A stretch of 64,000 bases of DNA from Candidatus Latescibacterota bacterium (lineage in GTDB: Bacteria; JAAXHH01), in the NCBI GenBank assembly GCA_022823465.1, contig JAJEHX010000013.1, positions 60,903 through 124,902 of the forward strand. The letters are read 5' to 3'. This document shows, piece by piece, positions 51,682-59,778 of the stretch. The notes beneath the pieces are model-generated. The model saw only the letters and a program-made list of their open reading frames with translations, was not told the DNA's origin and ran no database searches. The stretch's first letter is position 1. Each line of letters opens with the position of its first letter. A program made the position numbers and the translations under genes.

Positions 51682-52779
51682 GTGAAGAACCTCCTGGAAT
51701 CCGGACAGACCGAAGCGTTTCGCAACGCCCTGCTCGCCTGGTACGAGGCGCACAGGCGGGATATGCCGTGGCGGCGGACCCGCGACCCCTACTCGGTCTG
51801 GATTTCCGAAATCATGCTCGAGCAGACGCGAGTGGACCAGGCCCGGCCCTATTACGAGCGGTTCATGAACCGTTTCCCGACGGTTGGCGATCTGGGTGAG
51901 GCGCCGCTTGAGGACGTGCTGAAGGTGTGGGAAGGCATGGGATATTATGCCCGGGCGAGAAACCTCCATCGGGCCGCGCGGCAGGTTGTCGCGCTACACG
52001 GCGGGCAGATTCCCGAAGATCCGGCGCAGATCTCCGCGCTGCCGGGTATCGGGCCCTATACCGCAGCGGCCATATTGAGTATTGCCTTCGGAAAGGACTG
52101 CCCCGTAGTCGACGGCAATGTCATCCGCGTGCTGAGCCGGCTGTTCCACCTGACCGACGATCCCGCTGCCGCCGCCACAAAGAAAGTAACCGCCGGCCTG
52201 GCCGAAAGACTGCTCCTGAAGGGCCGGGCGGGTGATTTCAACCAGGCCATGATGGAACTGGGCGCGACGGTGTGTGCGCCGCGACAGCCAGAGTGCGGCG
52301 CCTGCCCGGTGAGCAGCCTGTGTCTCGCCCGCCAGGTACTACCGGACCCTTCGGTTCTTCCACGAAAACAGCCGCGAAAACAGCGCCCCCACCATCATGT
52401 CGCCGCGGGCATCGTGCGCAAGGGAGACGAGATGCTGATCGTACGGCGTCCGCTGGAGGGCCTGTTGGGCGGGCTGTGGGAGTTTCCGGGCGGGATATCG
52501 GAGGAAGAGGCGGCCAGGGAAGAGTTCCTGGTCAGCGAGATGAGTCGGGTGCTTGGTATCGACATCCGCGTTGACCGCGCCTTCGCGGTCGTCAGGCACG
52601 CCTTTACCCATTTCGAGATCACGCTACACGGCTACCATTGTACCTATCTTGGTGGCAAGGCCGTGCCCGACACCTTCAACGACTGCCGCTGGGTCTCCTT
52701 TGACGCCCTGGAAGAATTCGCTTTCTCGAGGGCACACCGTCGTCTCATCGAGGCCCTGGCTGCTGAAGTAAGTCTGTAA
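51682..52779 (+). CDS. mutY: A/G-specific adenine glycosylase MutY
   Basis: A 365-residue MutY with GTG start. It removes adenine opposite 8-oxoguanine. HhH segment LPGIGPYTAAAI (near 119) and catalytic Asp144 in VDGNVIRV are present, and the Fe-S cluster cysteines Cys198, 205, 208 and 214 show the exact C-x6-C-x2-C-x5-C spacing. A C-terminal NUDIX-like 8-oxoG recognition domain (about 240-360) ends FSRAHRRLIEALAAEVSL. This last segment (52720-52760) recurs at 54647-54687 beyond the restriction-modification genes, so the gene's 3' end was probably duplicated or replaced at insertion. Confidence 0.95.
   Translation: MKNLLESGQTEAFRNALLAWYEAHRRDMPWRRTRDPYSVWISEIMLEQTRVDQARPYYERFMNRFPTVGDLGEAPLEDVLKVWEGMGYYARARNLHRAARQVVALHGGQIPEDPAQISALPGIGPYTAAAILSIAFGKDCPVVDGNVIRVLSRLFHLTDDPAAAATKKVTAGLAERLLLKGRAGDFNQAMMELGATVCAPRQPECGACPVSSLCLARQVLPDPSVLPRKQPRKQRPHHHVAAGIVRKGDEMLIVRRPLEGLLGGLWEFPGGISEEEAAREEFLVSEMSRVLGIDIRVDRAFAVVRHAFTHFEITLHGYHCTYLGGKAVPDTFNDCRWVSFDALEEFAFSRAHRRLIEALAAEVSL
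52720..52760 (+). repeat. Left copy of the mutY 3'-end repeat flanking the R-M island
   Basis: 41 bases inside the 3' end of mutY, matching 54647-54687 at 37 positions; the 17-base core CACCGTCGTCTCATCGA is identical. The differences are mostly at third codon positions, so the two copies are diverged alleles of coding sequence and not a recent exact duplication. Confidence 0.85.
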
Positions 52780-52884
52780 ACCACTTTGTTTTCATAACCC
52801 AGATCGTTCTGTAATTGTATTAGCACTTCATGCATTGCCAACCGTCCAACTTGGCCGGTGGACATTGCCCATCCCGGCTCCGGT

Positions 52885-53640
52885 CTACGTCCTATCCCAT
52901 TCCACATGAACTGTGCAGGCCGAAAGCTGAACTCGCCTGACTGTTATCTTCGCATCGGACCGGTCGATAGCCACCGATGCCACCACGCGATCATCAACAG
53001 TACATTCGATCACTGGTGCATCCCGTTCGAAGACTTGTAGGGGTGCCTGCTGAATGGAGTCGAAGATTTTCACCGGAATCTCAACAAGCTGGTATTTGTA
53101 CGGCACCATGTCCAATCCATCCCGGAACGCTCGAAGCATGATAATCTGAGTAACGGTACTCTGGTACTGCCTGAACAATTCGAGCGTACGGTCCTGTCGA
53201 TCTCTGGCGGTTCGTGTGTCCTGAATCCACGCGGCCTCCGTCAGTTTGGAAACATGCAAACTCGACTCAGATAAGTTTCTGGCGGAAGTAGACTTAAGAG
53301 ACAATCTCCGGCGGTTGCCCGACTTGGGGCAAACGACCATATCAACAAATCGCTGAGTTTGAGAACCCGGACGATCAACTGACCAGTCAAGGTGTGCACA
53401 GGCGTTTCTAAACACCGTCTCAAACGACGAAAGCCCCAACGGCTCAGTTGTAGCTCCATGGTGAACCGATAAAGCCAGTCCAAAATACTCAATCCAGTCC
53501 GTCTCGCTCGTCAGCCATGTTCCTCTGGATCGAATACTGGCGCTTGGAGGATTCGCCAAAGATTCCATGACCTTAGCAACAAATTCGATCTTGACCGGAG
53601 AGAACGAATCAAGCGTTGTCTTGAGTTCATCAAGTGTCAT
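52885..53640 (-). CDS. Type II restriction endonuclease (predicted PD-(D/E)xK)
   Basis: A 251-residue protein coupled to the methyltransferase. The probable nuclease core is RFVDMVVCPKSGNRRRLSLKST (residues about 96-117, in two parts), an Asp followed by an L-K-S-T segment as in PD-(D/E)xK enzymes. A helical SSLHVSKLTEAAWIQD region follows. The ATG at 53640 overlaps the methyltransferase TGA (ATGA), which is better than an ATG three codons earlier. Recognition sequence is unknown. GC is lower than the surroundings, pointing to transfer. I infer the restriction role mainly from position; the sequence alone is weaker evidence. Confidence 0.75.
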   Translation of the reverse strand: MTLDELKTTLDSFSPVKIEFVAKVMESLANPPSASIRSRGTWLTSETDWIEYFGLALSVHHGATTEPLGLSSFETVFRNACAHLDWSVDRPGSQTQRFVDMVVCPKSGNRRRLSLKSTSARNLSESSLHVSKLTEAAWIQDTRTARDRQDRTLELFRQYQSTVTQIIMLRAFRDGLDMVPYKYQLVEIPVKIFDSIQQAPLQVFERDAPVIECTVDDRVVASVAIDRSDAKITVRRVQLSACTVHVEWDRT

Positions 53641-54599
53641 GACACACATAACCGCCGTTCAATCAGGTCTACGAAAGCGGGCTTGATTTCTATACCAACC
53701 CACCTTCGACCGAGTTCACTAGCCGCCAGAAGTGTAGTACCCGAACCCGCATACGGATCGAGTACGATACTGTCATCCCGGGTTGTAATGGCTACACAGC
53801 ATCGAGCAAGCGACAGAGGCATCATCGCAGGATGGTCATCTGCTTTCCCTTTAATGCGTTTCACTGGTTCGGTGGGAATCTCCCATACCGTTCGCAGGCG
53901 ACGGTCACGCGGTCCCTTGACCATTTCTTGGTCGTAGTAATAGTCCTTGTTTTTAGACAAGAGGAAAACGGTCTCGTGAGCTTTGGTCGGTCGGTCTCGT
54001 ACGGACTCTGGATGAGCATTCGGCTTGTACCATATGACTTCACTACGTACCCACCAACCTGAATCTTGCAGAGCAAACGCCAATCTCCACGGTACGCCTA
54101 TCAGATCTTTTGGCTTAAGCCCTTCTGGCGTCGGCGGTCGAACTGCCATAGCGCGCGCACGGTTTTTCCTATCTGGCGCCCGATATCTTCGGTTGCCGGA
54201 TGTGTAGGAATCACCAACATTCAGCCAAACAGTGCCATCGTCACGCAAGACACGCTTAATCTGCTCGAAGGTGCAAACGATGCTGTTGACATAGCCTCGC
54301 AAGCTGTCGTCCCGCCCAATCTGTTCCGCAACCCCGTAATCGCGCAATGACCAATATGGTGGTGACGTGACAACAGTTTGAATAGACTTTTCAGGGAGGA
54401 GCTTCATAGCTTGCGTGGCATCGCCACAAATCACCATAGGGCGATCAACAGTATCGAAAGGCACTCCATTAAGCGTGTTTACTCGAATATGGGGTTCTTG
54501 TCGCTCTTTATCAACTTGCGTACGTCGTCGTATGGAACGCTCAAAAAGTGCGATCTGGTGAACTTCATATGGATTTGCTTGCAGGTTTTTGTCGCTCAC
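53637..54599 (-). CDS. Type II DNA methyltransferase, beta class, probably N4-cytosine
   Basis: A 320-residue S-adenosylmethionine-dependent methyltransferase. The catalytic motif is VTSPPYWSLRDYG (near residue 80), where TSPPYW is typical of N4-cytosine enzymes. Motif I follows near the C-terminus (VLDPYAGSGTTLLAASELGRR, residues about 283-303, in two parts), so the motif order is beta class. The region between them holds the target-recognition domain. It protects the host from the endonuclease downstream, with which it overlaps by four bases. Lower GC than neighbouring genes. No controller (C) protein is seen. Confidence 0.9.
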   Translation of the reverse strand: MSDKNLQANPYEVHQIALFERSIRRRTQVDKERQEPHIRVNTLNGVPFDTVDRPMVICGDATQAMKLLPEKSIQTVVTSPPYWSLRDYGVAEQIGRDDSLRGYVNSIVCTFEQIKRVLRDDGTVWLNVGDSYTSGNRRYRAPDRKNRARAMAVRPPTPEGLKPKDLIGVPWRLAFALQDSGWWVRSEVIWYKPNAHPESVRDRPTKAHETVFLLSKNKDYYYDQEMVKGPRDRRLRTVWEIPTEPVKRIKGKADDHPAMMPLSLARCCVAITTRDDSIVLDPYAGSGTTLLAASELGRRWVGIEIKPAFVDLIERRLCVS

Positions 54600-54628
54600 A
54601 TTCCACTCACAATAACAGGGTTCGACGG

Positions 54629-54724
54629 GAAGCTCTGACGAACTTTGCTTTCTCCAGGGCGCACCGTCGTCTCATCGAAGCCATGGCGAAGGAGGGCTTC
54701 CCCAGTTGCCTGCCAATCTCATAG
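54629..54724 (+). pseudogene. Displaced 3'-end remnant of mutY
   Basis: In one frame this stretch reads EALTNFAFSRAHRRLIEA followed by MAKEGFPS and a TAG at 54722. It aligns with DALEEFAFSRAHRRLIEALAAE at the end of intact MutY, with no start codon of its own. It is the C-terminal tail of a mutY allele left on the far side of the restriction-modification genes. The convergent membrane protein gene ends (54719) on top of it, as a neighbour would at the original mutY end. Confidence 0.82.
54647..54687 (+). repeat. Right copy of the mutY 3'-end repeat
   Basis: Matches 52720-52760 at 37 of 41 positions; marks the right boundary of the R-M island. Confidence 0.85.
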
Positions 54725-55003
54725 TCCGGTACCCTTTCCATCAGGCACCGCGATACGCAATATACCCTCGACTCGACCGAGACGCGTATTCATATCATGC
54801 ATCTCTTTGCCAATGACCGATAACTCCTGATCGAACCCGTCGAGTCTGCGATTCAGATTTTCCATGTAGAATATAAAAATGGCCGTGGCCGCTGCTATCA
54901 ACGCAGCCTTTATAGTGGAATCCCACCACGGCTTCGACGCAATCGTCATGCCACCGCTGGCTATGGTCTCGTTAAGGTTTTTCATGTAATCCATTGCCGC
55001 CAT
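54719..55003 (-). CDS. Small membrane-anchored coiled-coil protein
   Basis: A 94-residue hypothetical protein. One membrane helix (AALIAAATAIFIFYM, about residues 33-47) is followed by a heptad-like helix (NLNRRLDGFDQELSVIGKEM...TRLGRVEGIL) that should form a coiled coil. AAGGA lies close to the ATG. It sits between the R-M island and recA on the recA strand. Function unknown; similar small proteins occur as membrane tethers. Confidence 0.6.
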   Translation of the reverse strand: MAAMDYMKNLNETIASGGMTIASKPWWDSTIKAALIAAATAIFIFYMENLNRRLDGFDQELSVIGKEMHDMNTRLGRVEGILRIAVPDGKGTGL

Positions 55004-55063
55004 TGTTCCTTGATGAGAGACATCCGTCCCGGCGCTAAACAGCCTGTCGTGATAAAAAGAAGG

Positions 55064-56140
55064 TCACCGTCCCTTGCCCGAAGATGCGGACCTCGACACG
55101 GGTTGCTCCGGGGCTCCGTTATTCGCGGCGGCGTCCTCGCCCGCGGGCGTAAAAAGCGAGCGGACTTTCTCTTCTATTTCCAGGGCAAGCTCTTGCCGTT
55201 CCCGGAGCAGTTGCCGCACGTTCTCGCGGCCCTGGCCCAGCCGTTCGTCGTTATAGGAGAACCACGTCCCGCTCTTTTCTATGATCCCGTTGTTCACGCC
55301 GAGTTCGATCAGGTCGCTTTCCTTGGAAATACCCTCGCCATAGATGATATCGAACTGCGCCTCGCGGAAAGGCGCTGCCAGCTTGTTCTTCTTTACGGTG
55401 CCCCGGACCTGGATACCAGCGGAAGCGTCGTCGCCCTTGATGTTCCCGATCCTGCGCACCTCGATCCGGACCGAGGAGTAGAACTTCAGGGCCAGACCTC
55501 CCGTCGTCGTCTCGGGGTTGCCGTACATGACGCCGATTTTCTGGCGGATCTGGTTGATGAAGATCAGGCAGGTTCTCGATCGGTTGATTACAGAGGTCAA
55601 CTTGCGCAGGGCCTGCGACATCAGGCGGGCCTGCAGGCCGACGTGGGAATCGCCCATTTCGCCTTCGATCTCGGCCCTGGGAACCAGCGCGGCCACCGAG
55701 TCGATGACGATCACGTCGACACCGCCGCTGCGAACCAGGATCTCGGCCACGTCGAGGGCCTGCTCGCCCGTGTCCGGCTGGTGGATGAGCAGCTTATCCA
55801 TATCCACGCCGAGCGCCTTTGCGTACCGGATGTCCAAGGCATGCTCCGCGTCGATGAACGCGGCCATGCCGCCCAGCCTCTGGGCTTCGGCCACGATGTG
55901 CTTGGCCAGGGTCGTCTTGCCGGAGGACTCGTTTCCGTATATTTCGACCACGCGCCCACGGGGGACGCCGCCGATGCCCAGCGCCAGATCCAGGGTCAGG
56001 GACCCCGTCGGTATGGACTCGACGGACAGCTGGGGATTTTCGTCCCCCATCCTGATGATGGACCCCTTGCCGAACTGTCGCTCGATCTGCATGATGGCGC
56101 CGCTGAGCGCCTTTTCCCTTCCCGGATCGTTATCGTTCAT
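55064..56140 (-). CDS. recA: Recombinase RecA
   Basis: A 358-residue RecA. Walker [10 protein letters not shown] (near residue 66), FIDAEHALD, the Walker [16 protein letters not shown], loop 2 region [22 protein letters not shown] (in two parts), and a short acidic/variable C-terminus are all present. The ATG at 56140 follows AGGGAG; an upstream ATG at 56209 would add a non-family leader. It has a strong promoter at 56196-56223. I found no obvious LexA box of either the E. coli or Bacillus type next to it. Confidence 0.97.
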   Translation of the reverse strand: MNDNDPGREKALSGAIMQIERQFGKGSIIRMGDENPQLSVESIPTGSLTLDLALGIGGVPRGRVVEIYGNESSGKTTLAKHIVAEAQRLGGMAAFIDAEHALDIRYAKALGVDMDKLLIHQPDTGEQALDVAEILVRSGGVDVIVIDSVAALVPRAEIEGEMGDSHVGLQARLMSQALRKLTSVINRSRTCLIFINQIRQKIGVMYGNPETTTGGLALKFYSSVRIEVRRIGNIKGDDASAGIQVRGTVKKNKLAAPFREAQFDIIYGEGISKESDLIELGVNNGIIEKSGTWFSYNDERLGQGRENVRQLLRERQELALEIEEKVRSLFTPAGEDAAANNGAPEQPVSRSASSGKGR

Positions 56141-56444
56141 AGCCTGGATCTCCCTCTCGTTGATCTCATGATCATATCTATGGCATATTGCGCTGAATAT
56201 ACCAAACAAATGTATAGTGTCAAGCGGTTTCGGGCCGACTGAATGAATTAGTCGGGTTCAGGTGAGGATGCTTGAAAAAAAGTATCTTCGGGCAGCCTTA
56301 ATGTAAAGCAGATTCGATTTGATTCCTCCTTTTGAGATACCTGCCGAACAAAAACAGGCGGACTGGAACTGGAATGCGGTATATTGGAAGAGTAGGCACA
56401 ACACCTTCGCTTCTCGAAAAAACCTTGAAATGGAGCGAAACAGG
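56141..56444. other. Intergenic region between divergent recA and TPR genes
   Basis: About 300 bases holding the recA promoter (56196-56223). The rest is AT-richer, including a run of seven A at 56275-56281. No second clear promoter for the TPR gene was found, and the reading frame that opens at 56319 is treated as leader. Confidence 0.4.
56196..56223 (-). promoter_or_regulatory. Sigma-70 promoter of recA
   Basis: Minus strand TTGACA (56223-56218), 16-base spacer, TATATT (56201-56196), about 55 bases upstream of the recA start codon. Confidence 0.7.
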
Positions 56445-58703
56445 ATGTCTGTCCGGTTGAAAATCTGTCTCGGAATGACCTCAGTCTTCATTCTGTGGGC
56501 GGGCACAGACTGTTCGAGCGCGCCGAGACCCGTTACCGACGACGTCGACGGCGGAAGGCTGATCGAGGCCGGAAACGCATCCATGCGCAACGGCGACTAC
56601 GAGGGCGCCATCGGCTACTACCGCCGGGCGCTGGCGATGGACATGACGGATTCCGAAGCCTTCGGAAACCTGAGCGTGGCCTACTATTACATGGAAAGAT
56701 ACGACGAGGCGATCCGGGAAGCGCTGCAGGCGGTGGTCCTTTCGCCGGAAGAGATCAACTGGCGGCTCAACCTGGGCGCGAGCTACTCGCGCAAGGGGAA
56801 TCACGAAGGCGCGGCAAGAGCCTATGGCGCCGCCGTAGACATCGCCCGCGGACTGGTGGACGAAAACCGGCACAAACTGCGGAGCGCGTTGATCGGCCTG
56901 GGACGGTCGTGCGAATTGGCCGGGTTGTACGACCGCGCGATGGAGGCCTATAACGAAGCATTGGTGTTTGCCCCCGATGACACGGAACTGCTGGCCGGCG
57001 CGGGCAACGTCTTTTTCCGCCAGGGACGCCTGGACGAGGCGGAAGCGCTGTACCACCGTACGCTTGCACAGGATTCCACGCATACCGTGGCCCGATACAA
57101 CATCGCCCTCATCTACGCCAGGACGGGACGTTTCGACGAAGCGATCGGACTGTTCGCGGACCTTCCCGCGGTGGACCGTCGCCTTGAAGGCGCCCTGGAA
57201 GGCAGTTCCGTAAGTGCCGTGGACCGGACAAAGGCCCGCAACATCGCGGCCTACCGGGCCAGGCTCGGGCGAATGGGCGGACTGGGCGGACCGGGCGGAT
57301 CAGGGGGGGCGCCTTCTCCTGCCGGCAGGCGGGGACGCCGTCCGCCACCCTATATATACATGATGGGGCTGACCTATTACGAGCAAGGGGCGGAAATCGC
57401 GGCGATGCAGGCCTTTGAACAGGCGTTGGAGGAAGATCCCGGGCTGGCGGAGGCACACCTGTACATCGGCAATATCCATGCGCGGCAGGATCGCCCCGCT
57501 GCGGCGGCCGAGGCCTACGAAAGCGCGATAGAGATCGAACCGGAGTTCGTCGAAGCCTACAATAACCTGGGCACGATGTACGCCTACATGAACCGCACCG
57601 AAGACGCCATGGAGGCCTATCGCGGGGCCCTTTCGTTGAACGACCGTTTCTACGACGCCCGCACCAACCTCGGGCTGCTGTACGCGGAGGCGGGCCGACT
57701 CGATGACGCGATTGAAGAATACATGAAGGTTGTCCGGGCCGAGGTGGGCATAGCCGAGGTACACAACAATCTCGGCATGGCGTACCTCGGGCAGGGACGG
57801 AACGAAGACGCCAGGGTACAGTTCCAAAAGGCTGTCGCGCTTCGGGACGATTTCGCGGAGGCCTACAACAACCTGGCCCTTTCCTACAGTGGGGACGCCG
57901 TACTGGACGCCGTAATCGATGACTGGCGCAAACTCGCGGCCCGGTGGGCGGGACATGAAAATGAAACCACGGCCCGGGTGGCTTTCGATTGGCTGCCGCT
58001 CCGGCAGATACCGGCCCGTTCCTCCGCCGTGGGCGGCGAAGCCAGGTCCGCCTACCGCCGGGGGGTCGATGCCGCCTTCGCCCACGATCTCGACGGCGCG
58101 CTGGCGCATTTCGAAGACGCCCTCGCCGTACGGCCGGGATGGCACGCCGCACGGCTGGCCCAGGGCGCCGTACTGCTGGCCCAGGGAAAATGGAGCACGG
58201 TGGAATCGGCCGTCGGGCAGGTCCTTGACCCGGAAACTGCAGATCCGTTGCCCAGCGCCGTCCTGGCTATCGCGCAGGTATCCGGCGGCGACTACGATTC
58301 GGCGATGAAATCCTGGGAAGAAGCGGTCCGGCTGGCCGGCGAACCGGATGGAACGGCGGCGCGGGAGGCTCTGGCGGCCATGCGGGCCCGTACCGAGGCC
58401 GCGGACAGGGTTTTGCGCGCCCTTGAACGGGCCAAAGCGTTGCGGCCGGGTTTCACCACGGCGCATTTCAATATTGGACTTGTCAATGATCTCCTGCACC
58501 GTTACCCTCAGGCCATTCGAAGCTACGAGGAAGTCGTCCGCCTCGCACCGGACCTTGCCGCCGGTCATTTTCGCCTGGGTATCGCGTACTACCGGCTTGG
58601 CGACACGGATAGCGCCCGGGATTCGTTGCGTGAGTACATTCGCCTCTCCACGGATCCCATGCTGCTTCGCCAGGTGGAGACCTTTCTGAATAAGTCGCAG
58701 TGA
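56445..58703 (+). CDS. Large TPR protein with Gly-rich insert
   Basis: A 752-residue exported protein. The N-terminal signal region ends near AGTDCSSAP; its cysteine may be lipidated, although Asp before Cys is not a typical lipobox. About a dozen tetratricopeptide repeats fill the rest (for example AFGNLSVAYYYMERYDEAI, AYNNLGTMYAYMNRTEDAM, HNNLGMAYLGQGRNEDARV). Between two repeats lies a Gly-rich spacer near residues 274-291 (GRMGGLGGPGGSGG) encoded by nine-base near-repeats, followed by a basic RRGRR stretch. The ATG at 56445 follows GGAG. Likely a periplasmic scaffold. It heads a run of four plus-strand genes. Confidence 0.85.
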   Translation: MSVRLKICLGMTSVFILWAGTDCSSAPRPVTDDVDGGRLIEAGNASMRNGDYEGAIGYYRRALAMDMTDSEAFGNLSVAYYYMERYDEAIREALQAVVLSPEEINWRLNLGASYSRKGNHEGAARAYGAAVDIARGLVDENRHKLRSALIGLGRSCELAGLYDRAMEAYNEALVFAPDDTELLAGAGNVFFRQGRLDEAEALYHRTLAQDSTHTVARYNIALIYARTGRFDEAIGLFADLPAVDRRLEGALEGSSVSAVDRTKARNIAAYRARLGRMGGLGGPGGSGGAPSPAGRRGRRPPPYIYMMGLTYYEQGAEIAAMQAFEQALEEDPGLAEAHLYIGNIHARQDRPAAAAEAYESAIEIEPEFVEAYNNLGTMYAYMNRTEDAMEAYRGALSLNDRFYDARTNLGLLYAEAGRLDDAIEEYMKVVRAEVGIAEVHNNLGMAYLGQGRNEDARVQFQKAVALRDDFAEAYNNLALSYSGDAVLDAVIDDWRKLAARWAGHENETTARVAFDWLPLRQIPARSSAVGGEARSAYRRGVDAAFAHDLDGALAHFEDALAVRPGWHAARLAQGAVLLAQGKWSTVESAVGQVLDPETADPLPSAVLAIAQVSGGDYDSAMKSWEEAVRLAGEPDGTAAREALAAMRARTEAADRVLRALERAKALRPGFTTAHFNIGLVNDLLHRYPQAIRSYEEVVRLAPDLAAGHFRLGIAYYRLGDTDSARDSLREYIRLSTDPMLLRQVETFLNKSQ
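57274..57308 (+). repeat. In-frame 9-bp tandem repeat in the TPR gene
   Basis: Units TGGGCGGAC, TGGGCGGAC, CGGGCGGAT and a degenerate fourth encode the Gly-rich spacer between TPR repeats. Confidence 0.75.
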
Positions 58704-58731
58704 AACGGGCAGCCGGTTCGCCAAACCGCAA

Positions 58732-59727
58732 ATGGCAGCAGATTTGAACATTATGCCTGCGAAATCTCTCGAACTCGTCGTACAGGAACGTCCTTTTCCC
58801 GAATACGCCGCGTGGTGGCCGGTCGGTCGCGAATTCACCGCGTTCATGTCCGACGCCATCGTCACAGAATGGAAGGCGCTTAAAGGGAACGACGGCGCGT
58901 TGGATGACGTGCGGGAATACGTCGAAACCTACATCGAGACGGTGTACCACAGGCCGGCCGGGAGCGGACCAGGCAACCCAGGAGGACCAGGCGGCCCAGG
59001 TGGACTAAGCGGGCCGCTTGAATCTTTTATCCATCGTGACGGCGACGGGACGAGGTCATCCACACAGTCCGGTCTGTCAGATCAGTCCGGTGAGTCCGCG
59101 CAGGCCGATGGGTCCATGCAGTCCACGCAGTCCATGCGGTCAGTACAGTCCGGGGAATTCGACGCACTTTCCTACGCCTTCTACAGGTCGGCTTTCGAAC
59201 GCATCGAACGTCACATCGATCTTTATGATCACGCGCTGGAACGCGAGCGCCGTCTTTTTACAGTCCGGGTAGGGAAAAGGTTCTTCGAACGGCTGCGTGA
59301 TCACCTCGCCCTGGACCTGCCCGACGGCCTGGCTACTCCGGACCAGATGAGGCAGCTGTCCGAGGGAATCGGCCGCGTCGGCCGTTTCCTGCACGACCAG
59401 GGATACCTTCGCAGCCACTTCGCTTTTCGTTTCGACGTGGACATCGAGCATGGAGGCACGCGCATCGTGCAGCAAGCCGACGACGTCCTTCGGCGTCTGC
59501 GGCAGGACCAGCCGGCCTACGCGCTGTACGAGATGGGCTACCCGGTCATACTTCCCTCGGCGGTCTATCTGTACCACACGATCGGCGAGGCGCAGCATCA
59601 CTCTTCCCGTACCATCGAGAACCTGTTCGGCGAGGTGGGATACGACGCGAGGGAGACGGACGACTTCGATCCCATCGGCTATCCTTCCGAAATGGTGGTG
59701 GAGCTATGGGAGATCCGAAAAGGATGA
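58732..59727 (+). CDS. Hypothetical protein with two low-complexity inserts
   Basis: A 331-residue protein that I do not recognise. The structured parts are residues about 1-75 (PEYAAWWPVGREFTAFMSD) and 140-331 (FDALSYAFYRSAFERIERHIDLYDHALERER, in two parts, then an FAFRFDVDIEHGG segment and GYPSEMVVELWEIRKG). Between them are a Gly/Pro stretch (about 77-95, NPGGPGGPGG) and a Ser/Gln stretch (about 108-141), both encoded by short repeats. The start could be the ATG at 58732 or at 58753. It lies 28 bases after the TPR gene and 51 before a 2OG oxygenase gene, so they may share a transcript. No function proposed. Confidence 0.6.
   Translation: MAADLNIMPAKSLELVVQERPFPEYAAWWPVGREFTAFMSDAIVTEWKALKGNDGALDDVREYVETYIETVYHRPAGSGPGNPGGPGGPGGLSGPLESFIHRDGDGTRSSTQSGLSDQSGESAQADGSMQSTQSMRSVQSGEFDALSYAFYRSAFERIERHIDLYDHALERERRLFTVRVGKRFFERLRDHLALDLPDGLATPDQMRQLSEGIGRVGRFLHDQGYLRSHFAFRFDVDIEHGGTRIVQQADDVLRRLRQDQPAYALYEMGYPVILPSAVYLYHTIGEAQHHSSRTIENLFGEVGYDARETDDFDPIGYPSEMVVELWEIRKG
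58961..59014 (+). repeat. In-frame 9-bp tandem repeat (Gly/Pro-coding)
   Basis: Six degenerate 9-base units of the CAGGCGGCC / CAGGTGGAC type, coding Gly/Pro residues inside the hypothetical protein. Confidence 0.75.
59061..59153 (+). repeat. In-frame AGTCC-rich degenerate repeat (Ser/Gln-coding)
   Basis: About eight scattered copies of an AGTCC-centred unit at 9-15 base spacing, coding the Ser/Gln-rich insert. Confidence 0.65.
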
Positions 59728-59778
59728 ACCCGGGGCCTTGCAGGCCGTCCCGGTTCAGCCTGCAGTCTTGAGAAGGCC

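Noticed and set aside
52780..54640. Search for an integrase or transposase to explain the R-M island
   Set aside because: None found; only the two R-M genes lie between the mutY copies.
56141..56260. LexA/SOS box next to the recA promoter
   Set aside because: No match to the E. coli or Bacillus consensus was visible; only a plain sigma-70 promoter is supported.
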